DNA of 5,507 nucleotides from Desulfobacterales bacterium (GTDB taxonomy: Bacteria > Desulfobacterota > Desulfobacteria > Desulfobacterales > ETH-SRB1): assembly GCA_030017395.1 (NCBI GenBank), contig JASEIZ010000150.1, positions 1-5,507 of the forward strand, given 5' to 3'. The position numbers and the translations under genes were made by a program. Every line of letters begins with the position of its first letter. Positions within the stretch are counted from its first letter, which is position 1. Below the pieces are notes generated by a model. The model was not told the DNA's origin and ran no database searches. It saw only the letters and a list, made by a program, of their open reading frames with translations. Shown here piece after piece: positions 1 to 5,507 of this stretch.

Positions 1-70
1 TTCAATTTCTATTGATGTCAAGGTGTTTCACACGACTTTAGCTTTAGAAAGGTTTCGGAATGATCAGGCT

Positions 71-108
71 CACAGGTTGACGGCGCGTCAGCGCCGTCAA
101 TCCTTGTG
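71..108 (+). repeat. Strong GC-rich hairpin, possible terminator of an upstream gene
   Basis: Bases 77-86 (TTGACGGCGC) and 91-100 (GCGCCGTCAA) form a perfect 10-bp inverted repeat around the 4-base loop GTCA. The stem can be prolonged with CACA at 71-74 pairing TGTG at 105-108 and GG at 75-76 pairing CC at 102-103, with single-base bulges at 101 and 104. Downstream on the plus strand the DNA is T-rich but interrupted, so it is a weak Rho-independent terminator at best. On the minus strand no T tract follows. It could equally be a REP-like element. It most likely separates an upstream transcription unit from this operon. Confidence 0.5.
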
Positions 109-121
109 TCTTGTTCGAAAT

Positions 122-159
122 TTTCTTTTATAAATCGGGGAAGGTTTCTTTTATAAATC
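122..159. repeat. 15-bp direct repeat at 23-bp period
   Basis: TTTCTTTTATAAATC occurs at 122-136 and exactly again at 145-159, separated by 8 bases (GGGGAAGG). The 23-bp period is about two helical turns, so both copies would present the same DNA face. This is compatible with a paired operator for a dimeric or cooperative regulator, but no known binding motif is recognised. Each copy also contains a TATAAA element. It lies about 345 bases upstream of the first gene, so the link to the operon is uncertain. Confidence 0.6.
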
Positions 160-313
160 TACGATAAAATTGCCTATTAAATATTGTTGAACTCCGAGCA
201 GTGTTTTTGAAGTGGTCAAACCATGCACAAACACCGTAAATACAAAAGGGGCGACAGGCAATAAGCCGGCGTCACTTGCGGTCAATGTGAGCTTTGTTTG
301 GAGTTTCCAGTAT

Positions 314-343
314 CACACTTCATATGTACAGTTTACCTATAAT
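314..343 (+). promoter_or_regulatory. Candidate sigma70-type promoter for the operon
   Basis: A perfect -10 hexamer TATAAT sits at 338-343. No good -35 box lies 16-18 bases upstream (314-320 reads CACACTT), and there is no TGn extension, so an activator would be needed or the match is by chance. Transcription would start near 350 and give a leader of roughly 150 bases before the ATG at 504. It is the best promoter match between the upstream hairpin and the first gene. Confidence 0.35.
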
Positions 344-360
344 AGTTTGCAAGTCAATAT

Positions 361-382
361 GATATTTTAAGCTGAAAATATC
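361..382. promoter_or_regulatory. AT-rich 8-bp inverted repeat in the leader, possible operator
   Basis: GATATTTT (361-368) and AAAATATC (375-382) are perfect reverse complements around the 6-base centre AAGCTG. It lies about 18-40 bases downstream of the TATAAT box, where a repressor would act as a roadblock. As RNA it would form only a weak A-U hairpin, so a protein-binding palindrome is the likelier reading. The regulator is unknown. Confidence 0.4.
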
Positions 383-503
383 CTGAATTCATTGTCTAAA
401 ATCTGTGCAGGTTTTTGCCTTTTATGTCTTTCTATTATGTGTATATCGAGAACAGCTATTAGAAATGTTTTTCAATAGCGATTTTTTATGCTATAAAAAA
501 ATC

Positions 504-1997
504 ATGAAAAGGCTTTGCAAAAATCTTATGCTGTCATTTTTTTTAGCTGTATGCATTATATCCATACTGGCATACAAAAGCGCTTATGCCGGCGGTATTC
601 GCAAGGCTGTGGCAGCTGGCCGCTTCTATCCTGCTTTACGGTCTGAATTGGAGCAAATGATCGACGGTTTAACGTTTCAGGCAAAACAAACATCCGTTCA
701 GATTCCTCCTGATAAACAGCTTAAAGCTCTGATCATGCCGCATGCAGGATATGTCTGCTCCGGGCTTACGGCAGCTCATGCCTCGCTGGTATTAAGAGAA
801 AATCTGTTTAACAGGGTTGTTTTGATGGGGCCGGATCATAAGATCGGTTTTAATAACGGGGCGATCAGCGATGCAGATGCTTATGAAACCCCGCTCGGTC
901 TTGTAAGACTGAATGATGATGCAGCAAAATTGCGCGCAAATTCCGATCTGTTTCAATCTGTTACGGACTCTGACAGACTTGAACACTCACTTGAGGTTAT
1001 TCTACCGTTTCTTCAGCGTTATCTGAATGAATTTGAGATTATACCTATAGTAATGGGCGGGGGTGATGTCAAGCGGTTTGCTGCTGCCATAAACCCAATG
1101 CTCGACCAAAACACTTTGCTGGTTGTCAGTTCTGATCTGTCTCACTATCTTCCTTATTCACAAGCTGTGGATAAAGACAAAGAAACCATAAATATGATTT
1201 TAAATCTTCAATCAAACGATCTTTTAAGAAGTTATAACAGTTCCTGCGGCAAACCGCCCCTTTTGGTTATGCTTAATATGGCTAAACACTATGGCTGGAA
1301 ACCGCTTCTTCTTCATTATTCAAACAGCGGGGACACTGTTGGAGGACGTTCACAGGTTGTCGGTTATGCGGCAATCGCATTTTATGGAGATCCATCTATG
1401 CTAAAAAAAGATGAACAGCAAATTGATCTACAGCTCGGACAGGCTCTGGTTAAACTGGCCAGGCAAGCTATTATGCAAAGACTGGGATTGAAAATTTCCG
1501 ATAAAGAATCGGATTTGGCGGCGACCGCCGTTAAGGATGAAGCGCTTAAAGCTCGCTGTGGAACCTTTGTAACCCTTAAGATCGCCGGTAATTTGCGTGG
1601 TTGCATCGGAAGCCTGGCAGCGGAAGAATCGATTATTGACGGGATAAAGCGCAATGCCGTCAATGCAGCATTTTATGACCCTCGTTTTTCTCCTGTAACT
1701 GTTGAAGAAATAGAAAAAGTGGACATAGAAATCAGCATCCTGACTAGTCCTCAGCCTCTCGAATACATCAACAGCGTGGATCTGATCTCCAAGCTGAGAG
1801 TCAATGTTGACGGGGTTGTTCTTCGAAAAGGAATGGCCGGCGCCACATTTTTGCCTCAGGTCTGGGAACAGCTTCCACGGCCGGAAAACTTTCTTTCCCA
1901 TTTGTGTGTAAAGGCCGGATTGCCTGCCAATGCATGGGAAAACACCAAGCTGGAAATATCGACTTACCAGGTTCAATATTTTGAAGAGAAAAAGTAA
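504..1997 (+). CDS. Exported MEMO-AMMECR1 fusion protein (AmmeMemoRadiSam system proteins B and A)
   Basis: The 497-aa product joins two domains of the AmmeMemoRadiSam association; its substrate is not known. Residues 1 to about 30 form a Sec signal peptide: MKRLCKN, then a hydrophobic core, then the cleavage site AYA|GG. Residues ~31-295 are a MEMO domain (related to LigB-type extradiol dioxygenases) with AGRFYP, PHAGY (H80), GPDH (H112), EHSLE (160-164), SSDLSH (209-214) and CGK (C248). H80, H112 and C248 correspond to the metal-binding His/His/Cys of human MEMO1 (H49, H81, C244), and the His-His distance is identical. After a short linker, residues ~306-495 are an AMMECR1 domain with the hallmark LRGCIGS (364-370) and DPRF (392-395). 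ATG 504 is preferred because it places the signal peptide correctly; no clear Shine-Dalgarno is visible. The open frame extends upstream to a GTG at 405, but the added 33 residues look like spurious leader translation. First gene of the operon. Confidence 0.93.
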   Translation: MKRLCKNLMLSFFLAVCIISILAYKSAYAGGIRKAVAAGRFYPALRSELEQMIDGLTFQAKQTSVQIPPDKQLKALIMPHAGYVCSGLTAAHASLVLRENLFNRVVLMGPDHKIGFNNGAISDADAYETPLGLVRLNDDAAKLRANSDLFQSVTDSDRLEHSLEVILPFLQRYLNEFEIIPIVMGGGDVKRFAAAINPMLDQNTLLVVSSDLSHYLPYSQAVDKDKETINMILNLQSNDLLRSYNSSCGKPPLLVMLNMAKHYGWKPLLLHYSNSGDTVGGRSQVVGYAAIAFYGDPSMLKKDEQQIDLQLGQALVKLARQAIMQRLGLKISDKESDLAATAVKDEALKARCGTFVTLKIAGNLRGCIGSLAAEESIIDGIKRNAVNAAFYDPRFSPVTVEEIEKVDIEISILTSPQPLEYINSVDLISKLRVNVDGVVLRKGMAGATFLPQVWEQLPRPENFLSHLCVKAGLPANAWENTKLEISTYQVQYFEEKK

Positions 1998-4098
1998 GCG
2001 AGCCATAACTCTGGTAGTCATCGCCACAGGCATTTCTTCTGTGGTAACTCAATTATTGATTATCCGCGAATTTCTGGCTCAATTTCAGGGAAACGAGTTT
2101 GTCATTGCCCTGATTCTTTTCAACTGGCTTATTATCGGCGGGATCGGCATTCTTCTGGCGCATCTGGCTGTTAAAGGCTTTTGGCGGGCTACAGCCTATC
2201 GGCTTGGCTGGCTTTCCTTATGCCTGGCCTGTGTTCCAACCTTGCAAATCATGGCCATCCGAGGGCTGCGTGATTATTTTTTTATTCACGGCGCTTCAGT
2301 CGGATTTTACCCCACCCTGGCATATACCTTTATTACAATTGCCCCTTACGGACTGCTGCTCGGCTTTGTCCTTCCATATAGCCTCTTTGTGCTCAGACTT
2401 GAAAAACCGGATTATCCCGGGGCATTCATATATATGACAGACAATATCGGTGATGTGGCAGGCGGCGCTCTGTTTTCATTTATACTGGTTTATCTTGTAA
2501 CTCCTTTGCAGGCGGTTTTTCTGTCCAACCTGCCGCTGCTGGCAGCAACCTGTTTTTTATTTGTCTCCATCAAACAGCAGCATCTATCTGTTTTCATGGG
2601 TACAGGGCTGGCCATCGTAATTCTTCTATCCGGTATTTTTATGGAGCCGGCATCGCTTGCCACATTTAAAGGCGAACCAATATATTATTGCGAATCCAGA
2701 TACGGCCGCATAGCCGTCTATAAAGACAGCGACCAGTTTACTTTGTTTACGGACGGCACACCTGTGTTTAGCAGCCACAACCTGACCATGGCGGAAGAAA
2801 CGATTCATTATCCAATGTCACAATCAACCGATCCCCGGAAAATTCTTATAATTTCGGCTCAAGGCGGGATGATGGAGGAATTGCAAAAATACCGGCTTGC
2901 ACGCATAGATTATGTTGAGCTTGATCCAGAGGTTAGCTCTGTTTTGTTCAAGTTCGGCCTGACAAAGGATATTCCTGGTTTACACGTTATTAATCAAGAT
3001 GCCAGGGCATACCTGACAAAATCTGATGAAATCTATGACGCTATAATAGTCAATTTGTCTGAACCTGAAACTTTTCAAGTAAACCGGTTTTTTACAGACC
3101 GCTTTTTTGCTCTGGCAAAGCAGCATCTTACCGGCTCTGGAATATTAAGTTTTTCAGTGCAGGGATTTGACAGCTACCTTGCCGAAACCCAGCGCCGGAA
3201 GATCTCTTCCCTGTATAATACCGTGTCGGAGCATTTTAACCATGTTTTGCTGCTGCCGGGGCAAAAGATTTTTTTTCTGTGCGGCAACCGTCCGATCATA
3301 ACTGATATTCCCGCGCGTCTTCTCGAAAAAGGGATTCAAACCTCTTATATCAGCAGCTTTTATTACGGTGATATGACAAATGAAAGAATAGCAGAGTTAA
3401 ACAATTTGCTCGATTACGGGGTTCCTAAAAACATCGACGAATTTCCCCAGTTAATGCGATTGATGTTTTCACAGTGGTTTACCAAATTCTCCACATCTCC
3501 GAATCTATTTATCATAGGCCTGACAATTTTGCTTTTAATATATGTGTTTTGTATTAAAGCAGAAGAGTTTGTTCTCTTTTCAACCGGATGCATGACCATG
3601 GGCAGCGAAATTTTAGTTATTTTTGCTTTTCAGATTTTTTTCGGTTATATTTATTTTCAGATAGGCTTGATCATAACCGTTTTTTTAATCGGCCTGTTGC
3701 CCGGCGCCTGGTTAGGCGAAAAACTACGTGACCAAGGGAAACAGATACTAATAATTACAGACAGCCTGCTGATTATTCTTCTGGGCTTTTTTATCCTGGC
3801 CATGAAATATGGCGGAGAGCGGTTGCCTGTTGTTTTATTTCTTTTGTTTGGATTTGTGATTTCTTTGATGTGCGGCTTTCAATTTCCTGCTGCGGTTCGT
3901 TTAAGGGGCGGTGACAATCGTGTTGTGACACGAGCTTTTTCCGCTGATCTGATAGGTGCCGCGTTCGGCGCCCTGTTCACCAGCGTGGCGCTTATTCCAT
4001 ACCTCGGCATTGTATGGGCTGCTGCAGGATTAATCGGCCTGAAACTTACAAGCTTAACTATTATGGCGACAAGGCATGAAAAAAATAAGCAGACGTAA
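1981..4098 (+). CDS. Polytopic membrane protein with a spermidine-synthase-like domain
   Basis: Product of about 705 aa. Seven hydrophobic segments (roughly residues 8-28, 40-64, 75-93, 112-138, two within 163-197, and 205-221) precede a soluble domain at ~222-507, and about seven more follow to the C-terminus. The soluble part has the spermidine-synthase/methyltransferase Rossmann fold: a beta strand with a G-rich loop (ILIISAQGG), VELDP (312-316, the acidic residue that binds the adenosyl ribose in relatives) and NLSEP (358-362) followed by NRFF (from 368). The canonical catalytic Asp of true spermidine synthases is Asn358 here and the GGGDG loop is degenerate, so aminopropyl transfer is doubtful. 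Basic residues at the N-terminus, in even loops and at the C-terminus suggest N-in/C-in topology, with the soluble domain outside. The TTG at 1981 has AGG 9 bases upstream, overlaps the previous gene by only 17 bases and leaves a short basic N-terminus. An in-frame ATG at 1930 would add 17 residues and a 68-base overlap. Confidence 0.85.
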   Translation: MKRKSKRAITLVVIATGISSVVTQLLIIREFLAQFQGNEFVIALILFNWLIIGGIGILLAHLAVKGFWRATAYRLGWLSLCLACVPTLQIMAIRGLRDYFFIHGASVGFYPTLAYTFITIAPYGLLLGFVLPYSLFVLRLEKPDYPGAFIYMTDNIGDVAGGALFSFILVYLVTPLQAVFLSNLPLLAATCFLFVSIKQQHLSVFMGTGLAIVILLSGIFMEPASLATFKGEPIYYCESRYGRIAVYKDSDQFTLFTDGTPVFSSHNLTMAEETIHYPMSQSTDPRKILIISAQGGMMEELQKYRLARIDYVELDPEVSSVLFKFGLTKDIPGLHVINQDARAYLTKSDEIYDAIIVNLSEPETFQVNRFFTDRFFALAKQHLTGSGILSFSVQGFDSYLAETQRRKISSLYNTVSEHFNHVLLLPGQKIFFLCGNRPIITDIPARLLEKGIQTSYISSFYYGDMTNERIAELNNLLDYGVPKNIDEFPQLMRLMFSQWFTKFSTSPNLFIIGLTILLLIYVFCIKAEEFVLFSTGCMTMGSEILVIFAFQIFFGYIYFQIGLIITVFLIGLLPGAWLGEKLRDQGKQILIITDSLLIILLGFFILAMKYGGERLPVVLFLLFGFVISLMCGFQFPAAVRLRGGDNRVVTRAFSADLIGAAFGALFTSVALIPYLGIVWAAAGLIGLKLTSLTIMATRHEKNKQT

Positions 4099-5266
4099 AT
4101 TCCTGTATTGTAGTACGGCGATTCTTTCAACAGCCATGCCTTTTCGTTCCTTTTGGCCTGTTGCAGGAACAGATAGCGAGGCATCCAGATCTGTTGATAT
4201 CAGCGGCAAAGTGTTTACAGGGGATGCGCCTGCAAAACTATGGAAATGGTCTCACGAAGGATTTCTTTACGAGAAGTTAAAAAAAAACAGGGTGGCATGC
4301 GGCATCTGTCCCAACAGATGTGTTTTGGCGCCCGGCGATTTAAGCGTTTGCCGCAGTAAAATTAACATTGACGGAATATTATACACCCTGGCCTACGGCA
4401 ACCCCTGCAGTGTGCATGTCGATCCCATAGAGAAAAAACCCCTTTTCCATTTTAAACCAAAATCAAGGGCGCTTTCCATTGCTGCCACAGGGTGCAATTT
4501 TCGATGTTTGAATTGCCAGAACTGGGAAATTTCCCAGGCAAAACCCTGGCAGGTGCGCCATTATGAACTTTTTCCCCGGGATGTGGTTGTTAAGGCGCAA
4601 AGCTCTGGTGCAAAATCGATTGCCTATACCTATTCAGAGCCCACGACCTTTTTTGAATACATGATAGATATTGCGCGTATCGCCAGAAAGGAGGGCATAT
4701 ATAACCTGTGGATATCGAACGGCTATATAAACCAAAAGCCTTTGCTGGAACTATGCAAAGTTCTTGACGCGGCTAATGTCAACCTGAAGTCATACAGTGA
4801 TGCCATATACAGGAAATTAAACGGCGGCAGACTGGAGCCGGTTTTGAATACGTTTAAGACGCTGCATGAACGGGGAGTACACTTTGAAATGACGAATCTG
4901 GTAGTTCCGGGATATGTTGATGATGCCGATATGGCTAAAAGGATGTGCGAATGGATTCTCAACAATCTCGGCCCTGATTATCCATTGCATTTTTTACGAT
5001 TTTTTCCAAGATACAAATTAGACAGGCTGGCGCCTACTCCGATATCTACCCTGAGCCGCTTCCGCGAACTGGCCATGCACGAGGGAATTCATTATGTATA
5101 TGTAGGCAATGTGCCCGACCATGAAGGCAATAATACCTATTGCCATAATTGCGGAAAATTATTGGTTGAAAGAAAAGGATATTTAATTCCCGTTTATGAT
5201 CTTGTTGGAAATAGATGCGGGTTTTGCAATAGTGTTATTCCAGGCGTATGGATGCATGAACGCTGA
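4076..5266 (+). CDS. amrS: Tat-signal AmmeMemoRadiSam-type radical SAM enzyme
   Basis: The 396-aa product belongs to the pyruvate-formate-lyase-activase-like radical SAM enzymes that co-occur with AMMECR1 and MEMO; the reaction is unknown. Residues 140-147 carry the CxxxCxxC motif (C140, C144, C147) for the SAM-binding [4Fe-4S] cluster, followed by an aromatic/N-rich turn and YTYSEP, the usual SAM-contact region. An N-terminal cysteine set (C75, C78, C82, C92), followed by a YGNP-type stretch, and a C-terminal zinc-ribbon-like pair (C356, C359, C381, C384) are both typical of this family. The N-terminus is a textbook twin-arginine signal: SRRKFL at residues 5-10, then a hydrophobic stretch, which fixes ATG 4076 as the start. 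The start overlaps the upstream gene by 23 bases. The AAGG at 4071-4074 is too close to be an ideal ribosome site, so translation is probably coupled. Export of a radical SAM enzyme is odd. The symbol is the common family name and not a tested assignment. Confidence 0.92.
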   Translation: MKKISRRKFLYCSTAILSTAMPFRSFWPVAGTDSEASRSVDISGKVFTGDAPAKLWKWSHEGFLYEKLKKNRVACGICPNRCVLAPGDLSVCRSKINIDGILYTLAYGNPCSVHVDPIEKKPLFHFKPKSRALSIAATGCNFRCLNCQNWEISQAKPWQVRHYELFPRDVVVKAQSSGAKSIAYTYSEPTTFFEYMIDIARIARKEGIYNLWISNGYINQKPLLELCKVLDAANVNLKSYSDAIYRKLNGGRLEPVLNTFKTLHERGVHFEMTNLVVPGYVDDADMAKRMCEWILNNLGPDYPLHFLRFFPRYKLDRLAPTPISTLSRFRELAMHEGIHYVYVGNVPDHEGNNTYCHNCGKLLVERKGYLIPVYDLVGNRCGFCNSVIPGVWMHER

Positions 5267-5273
5267 AAAAGAT

Positions 5274-5313
5274 GAACATCGAACATCGAACGTCCAACAT
5301 CGAACGTTGAATG
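5274..5313. repeat. Array of imperfect 7-bp direct repeats (GAACATC type)
   Basis: Consecutive heptads read GAACATC (5274-5280), GAACATC (5281-5287), GAACGTC (5288-5294), CAACATC (5295-5301), GAACGTT (5302-5308), then a partial GAATG (5309-5313). They follow the radical SAM stop codon by 7 bases and end at the ATG of a small ORF. From memory, similar heptad arrays occur in Desulfobacterota intergenic DNA, often just ahead of four-helix-bundle genes; that recollection is not verifiable here. A tandem slippage origin or a protein-binding array are both possible. Confidence 0.75.
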
Positions 5314-5460
5314 GAAAAAGGTGAAGAAACAGAGTTTAAAAAACCTGAACTATTAGATAATATTTTACAGGGAACAGAGGAATTAATTAAGATTTTCGTT
5401 ACGAGTATCAAAACGGCTGAAAAGAAACAGAGAAATAGCTACTTACTGTTCGGTCCCTGA
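5311..5460 (+). pseudogene. Probable remnant of a four-helix-bundle (23S rRNA IVS-type) protein
   Basis: This is a 49-codon ORF from ATG 5311 to TGA 5458-5460. Its middle, from about TEFKKPELLD through EELIKIFVTSIKTAEKK, resembles the C-terminal part of the four-helix-bundle proteins encoded in 23S rRNA intervening sequences and widespread as free genes. Those proteins usually run about 115-125 aa and end in a helix like EELIKLLTSIIKTTK. The first three helices, including the conserved SGTSIGANV-like loop, are absent. The first residues (MEKG) may be the original N-terminus joined to the C-terminal segment by internal deletion. The last residues (NSYLLFGP) do not fit the family and may be frameshifted. 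No Shine-Dalgarno is visible, and an in-frame TGA directly precedes the ATG. It could instead be a spurious ORF. Confidence 0.45.
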
Positions 5461-5469
5461 TTCACCATC

Positions 5470-5507
5470 AAAAAAATAAAAAACCTCGTTGATCCTGAGA
5501 AATCAGG
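5470..5507 (+). terminator. Left half of a probable Rho-independent terminator, cut by the window end
   Basis: An A-rich run (5470-5483) leads into CCTCGTTGATCCTGA (5484-5498), the tetraloop GAAA (5499-5502) and TCAGG (5503-5507). The visible part is a perfect 5-bp stem (CCTGA/TCAGG) with a GNRA loop at the last base of the window. The layout of A-tract, stem arm and tetraloop suggests a terminator whose second arm and T-tract lie just outside, possibly bidirectional given the A-tract. If so it would end the three-gene transcript about 220 bases after its last stop codon. Confidence 0.5.

Larger units (their letters stand above)
1..503. other. Non-coding leader region upstream of the operon
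   Basis: No convincing gene is visible here. The stretch is AT-rich with stops in all frames, apart from a 43-codon open run in frame 2 (2-133) that has no start in the window and no recognisable sequence. It holds a strong hairpin (71-108), a 15-bp tandem-spaced direct repeat (122-159), a TATAAT box (338-343) and an AT-rich inverted repeat (361-382). These are described separately. The part from about 345 to 503 would be the 5' untranslated leader of the first gene if the TATAAT box is used. Confidence 0.6.

Noticed and set aside
16..21. TTGACA on the minus strand as a -35 box for a divergent gene
   Set aside because: The matching -10 would fall outside the window, so it cannot be supported.
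2..133. 43-codon open run at the window start, possibly the 3' end of an upstream gene
   Set aside because: A run of this length is expected by chance, the translation is not recognisable, and the hairpin at 71-108 would fall inside it.
223..264. 13-codon ORF (MHKHRKY...) as a leader peptide
   Set aside because: There is no ribosome site, no attenuator-like alternative stems, and it lies upstream of the only promoter candidate.
405..503. N-terminal extension of the first gene from GTG 405 or ATG 465
   Set aside because: It would bury the signal peptide behind 13-33 extra residues with no family resemblance, and no Shine-Dalgarno is present at either site; ATG 504 gives a normal signal peptide.
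1428..2033. 201-codon minus-strand ORF opposite the AMMECR1 domain
   Set aside because: It lies antisense to a conserved, clearly coding domain, shows no recognisable protein motifs and is a shadow of the plus-strand reading frame.
5274..5313. CRISPR array
   Set aside because: The units are 7 bp, contiguous and without spacers, so this is a simple tandem repeat.
5456..5507. CCTGATT (5456-5462) pairing with AATCAGG (5501-5507) as a large stem-loop
   Set aside because: The 38-base loop is poorly stable and the local CCTGA-GAAA-TCAGG hairpin would win; probably coincidental.

Overview
The window carries one compact plus-strand operon of three overlapping genes (504-5266). About 500 bases of non-coding leader lie before it, and about 240 bases of intergenic DNA with repeat and pseudogene debris lie after it. 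The three products are: (1) a MEMO-AMMECR1 two-domain protein (AmmeMemoRadiSam systems B and A fused in one chain); (2) a polytopic membrane protein with an embedded spermidine-synthase-like Rossmann domain; and (3) an AmmeMemoRadiSam-type radical SAM enzyme. The co-occurrence of AMMECR1, MEMO and this radical SAM family is an established but biochemically unresolved bacterial/archaeal association.

What stands out is where the proteins appear to go. Product 1 begins with a Sec-type signal peptide ending in AYA|GG. Product 3 begins with a textbook twin-arginine signal (SRRKFL, residues 5-10). In product 2, counting hydrophobic segments and applying the positive-inside rule puts the catalytic-fold domain between TM7 and TM8, on the outer face. 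The whole module therefore looks like an envelope (periplasmic) version of AmmeMemoRadiSam, although its radical SAM member should need SAM and low-potential electrons, which are normally cytoplasmic. This is the candidate undescribed system in the window. The localisation is inferred from sequence only.

Layout: 1-503 is leader DNA with a strong GC-rich hairpin (71-108), a 15-bp direct repeat at 23-bp period (122-159), a TATAAT box (338-343) and an AT-rich 8-bp inverted repeat (361-382). The genes at 504-1997, 1981-4098 and 4076-5266 overlap by about 17 and 23 bases, which suggests translational coupling. An array of imperfect 7-bp units follows at 5274-5313, and runs directly into a 49-codon ORF (5311-5460) that looks like the C-terminal remnant of a four-helix-bundle (23S rRNA intervening-sequence type) protein. 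The window ends inside what appears to be the first half of a Rho-independent terminator.

The organism is probably a Gram-negative anaerobe of the Desulfobacterota (Deltaproteobacteria), perhaps Desulfobacter-like. This rests on Sec/Tat export, the membrane spermidine-synthase-like family, moderate GC, and the heptad repeats next to a four-helix-bundle remnant. It is an inference from resemblance, not an identification.
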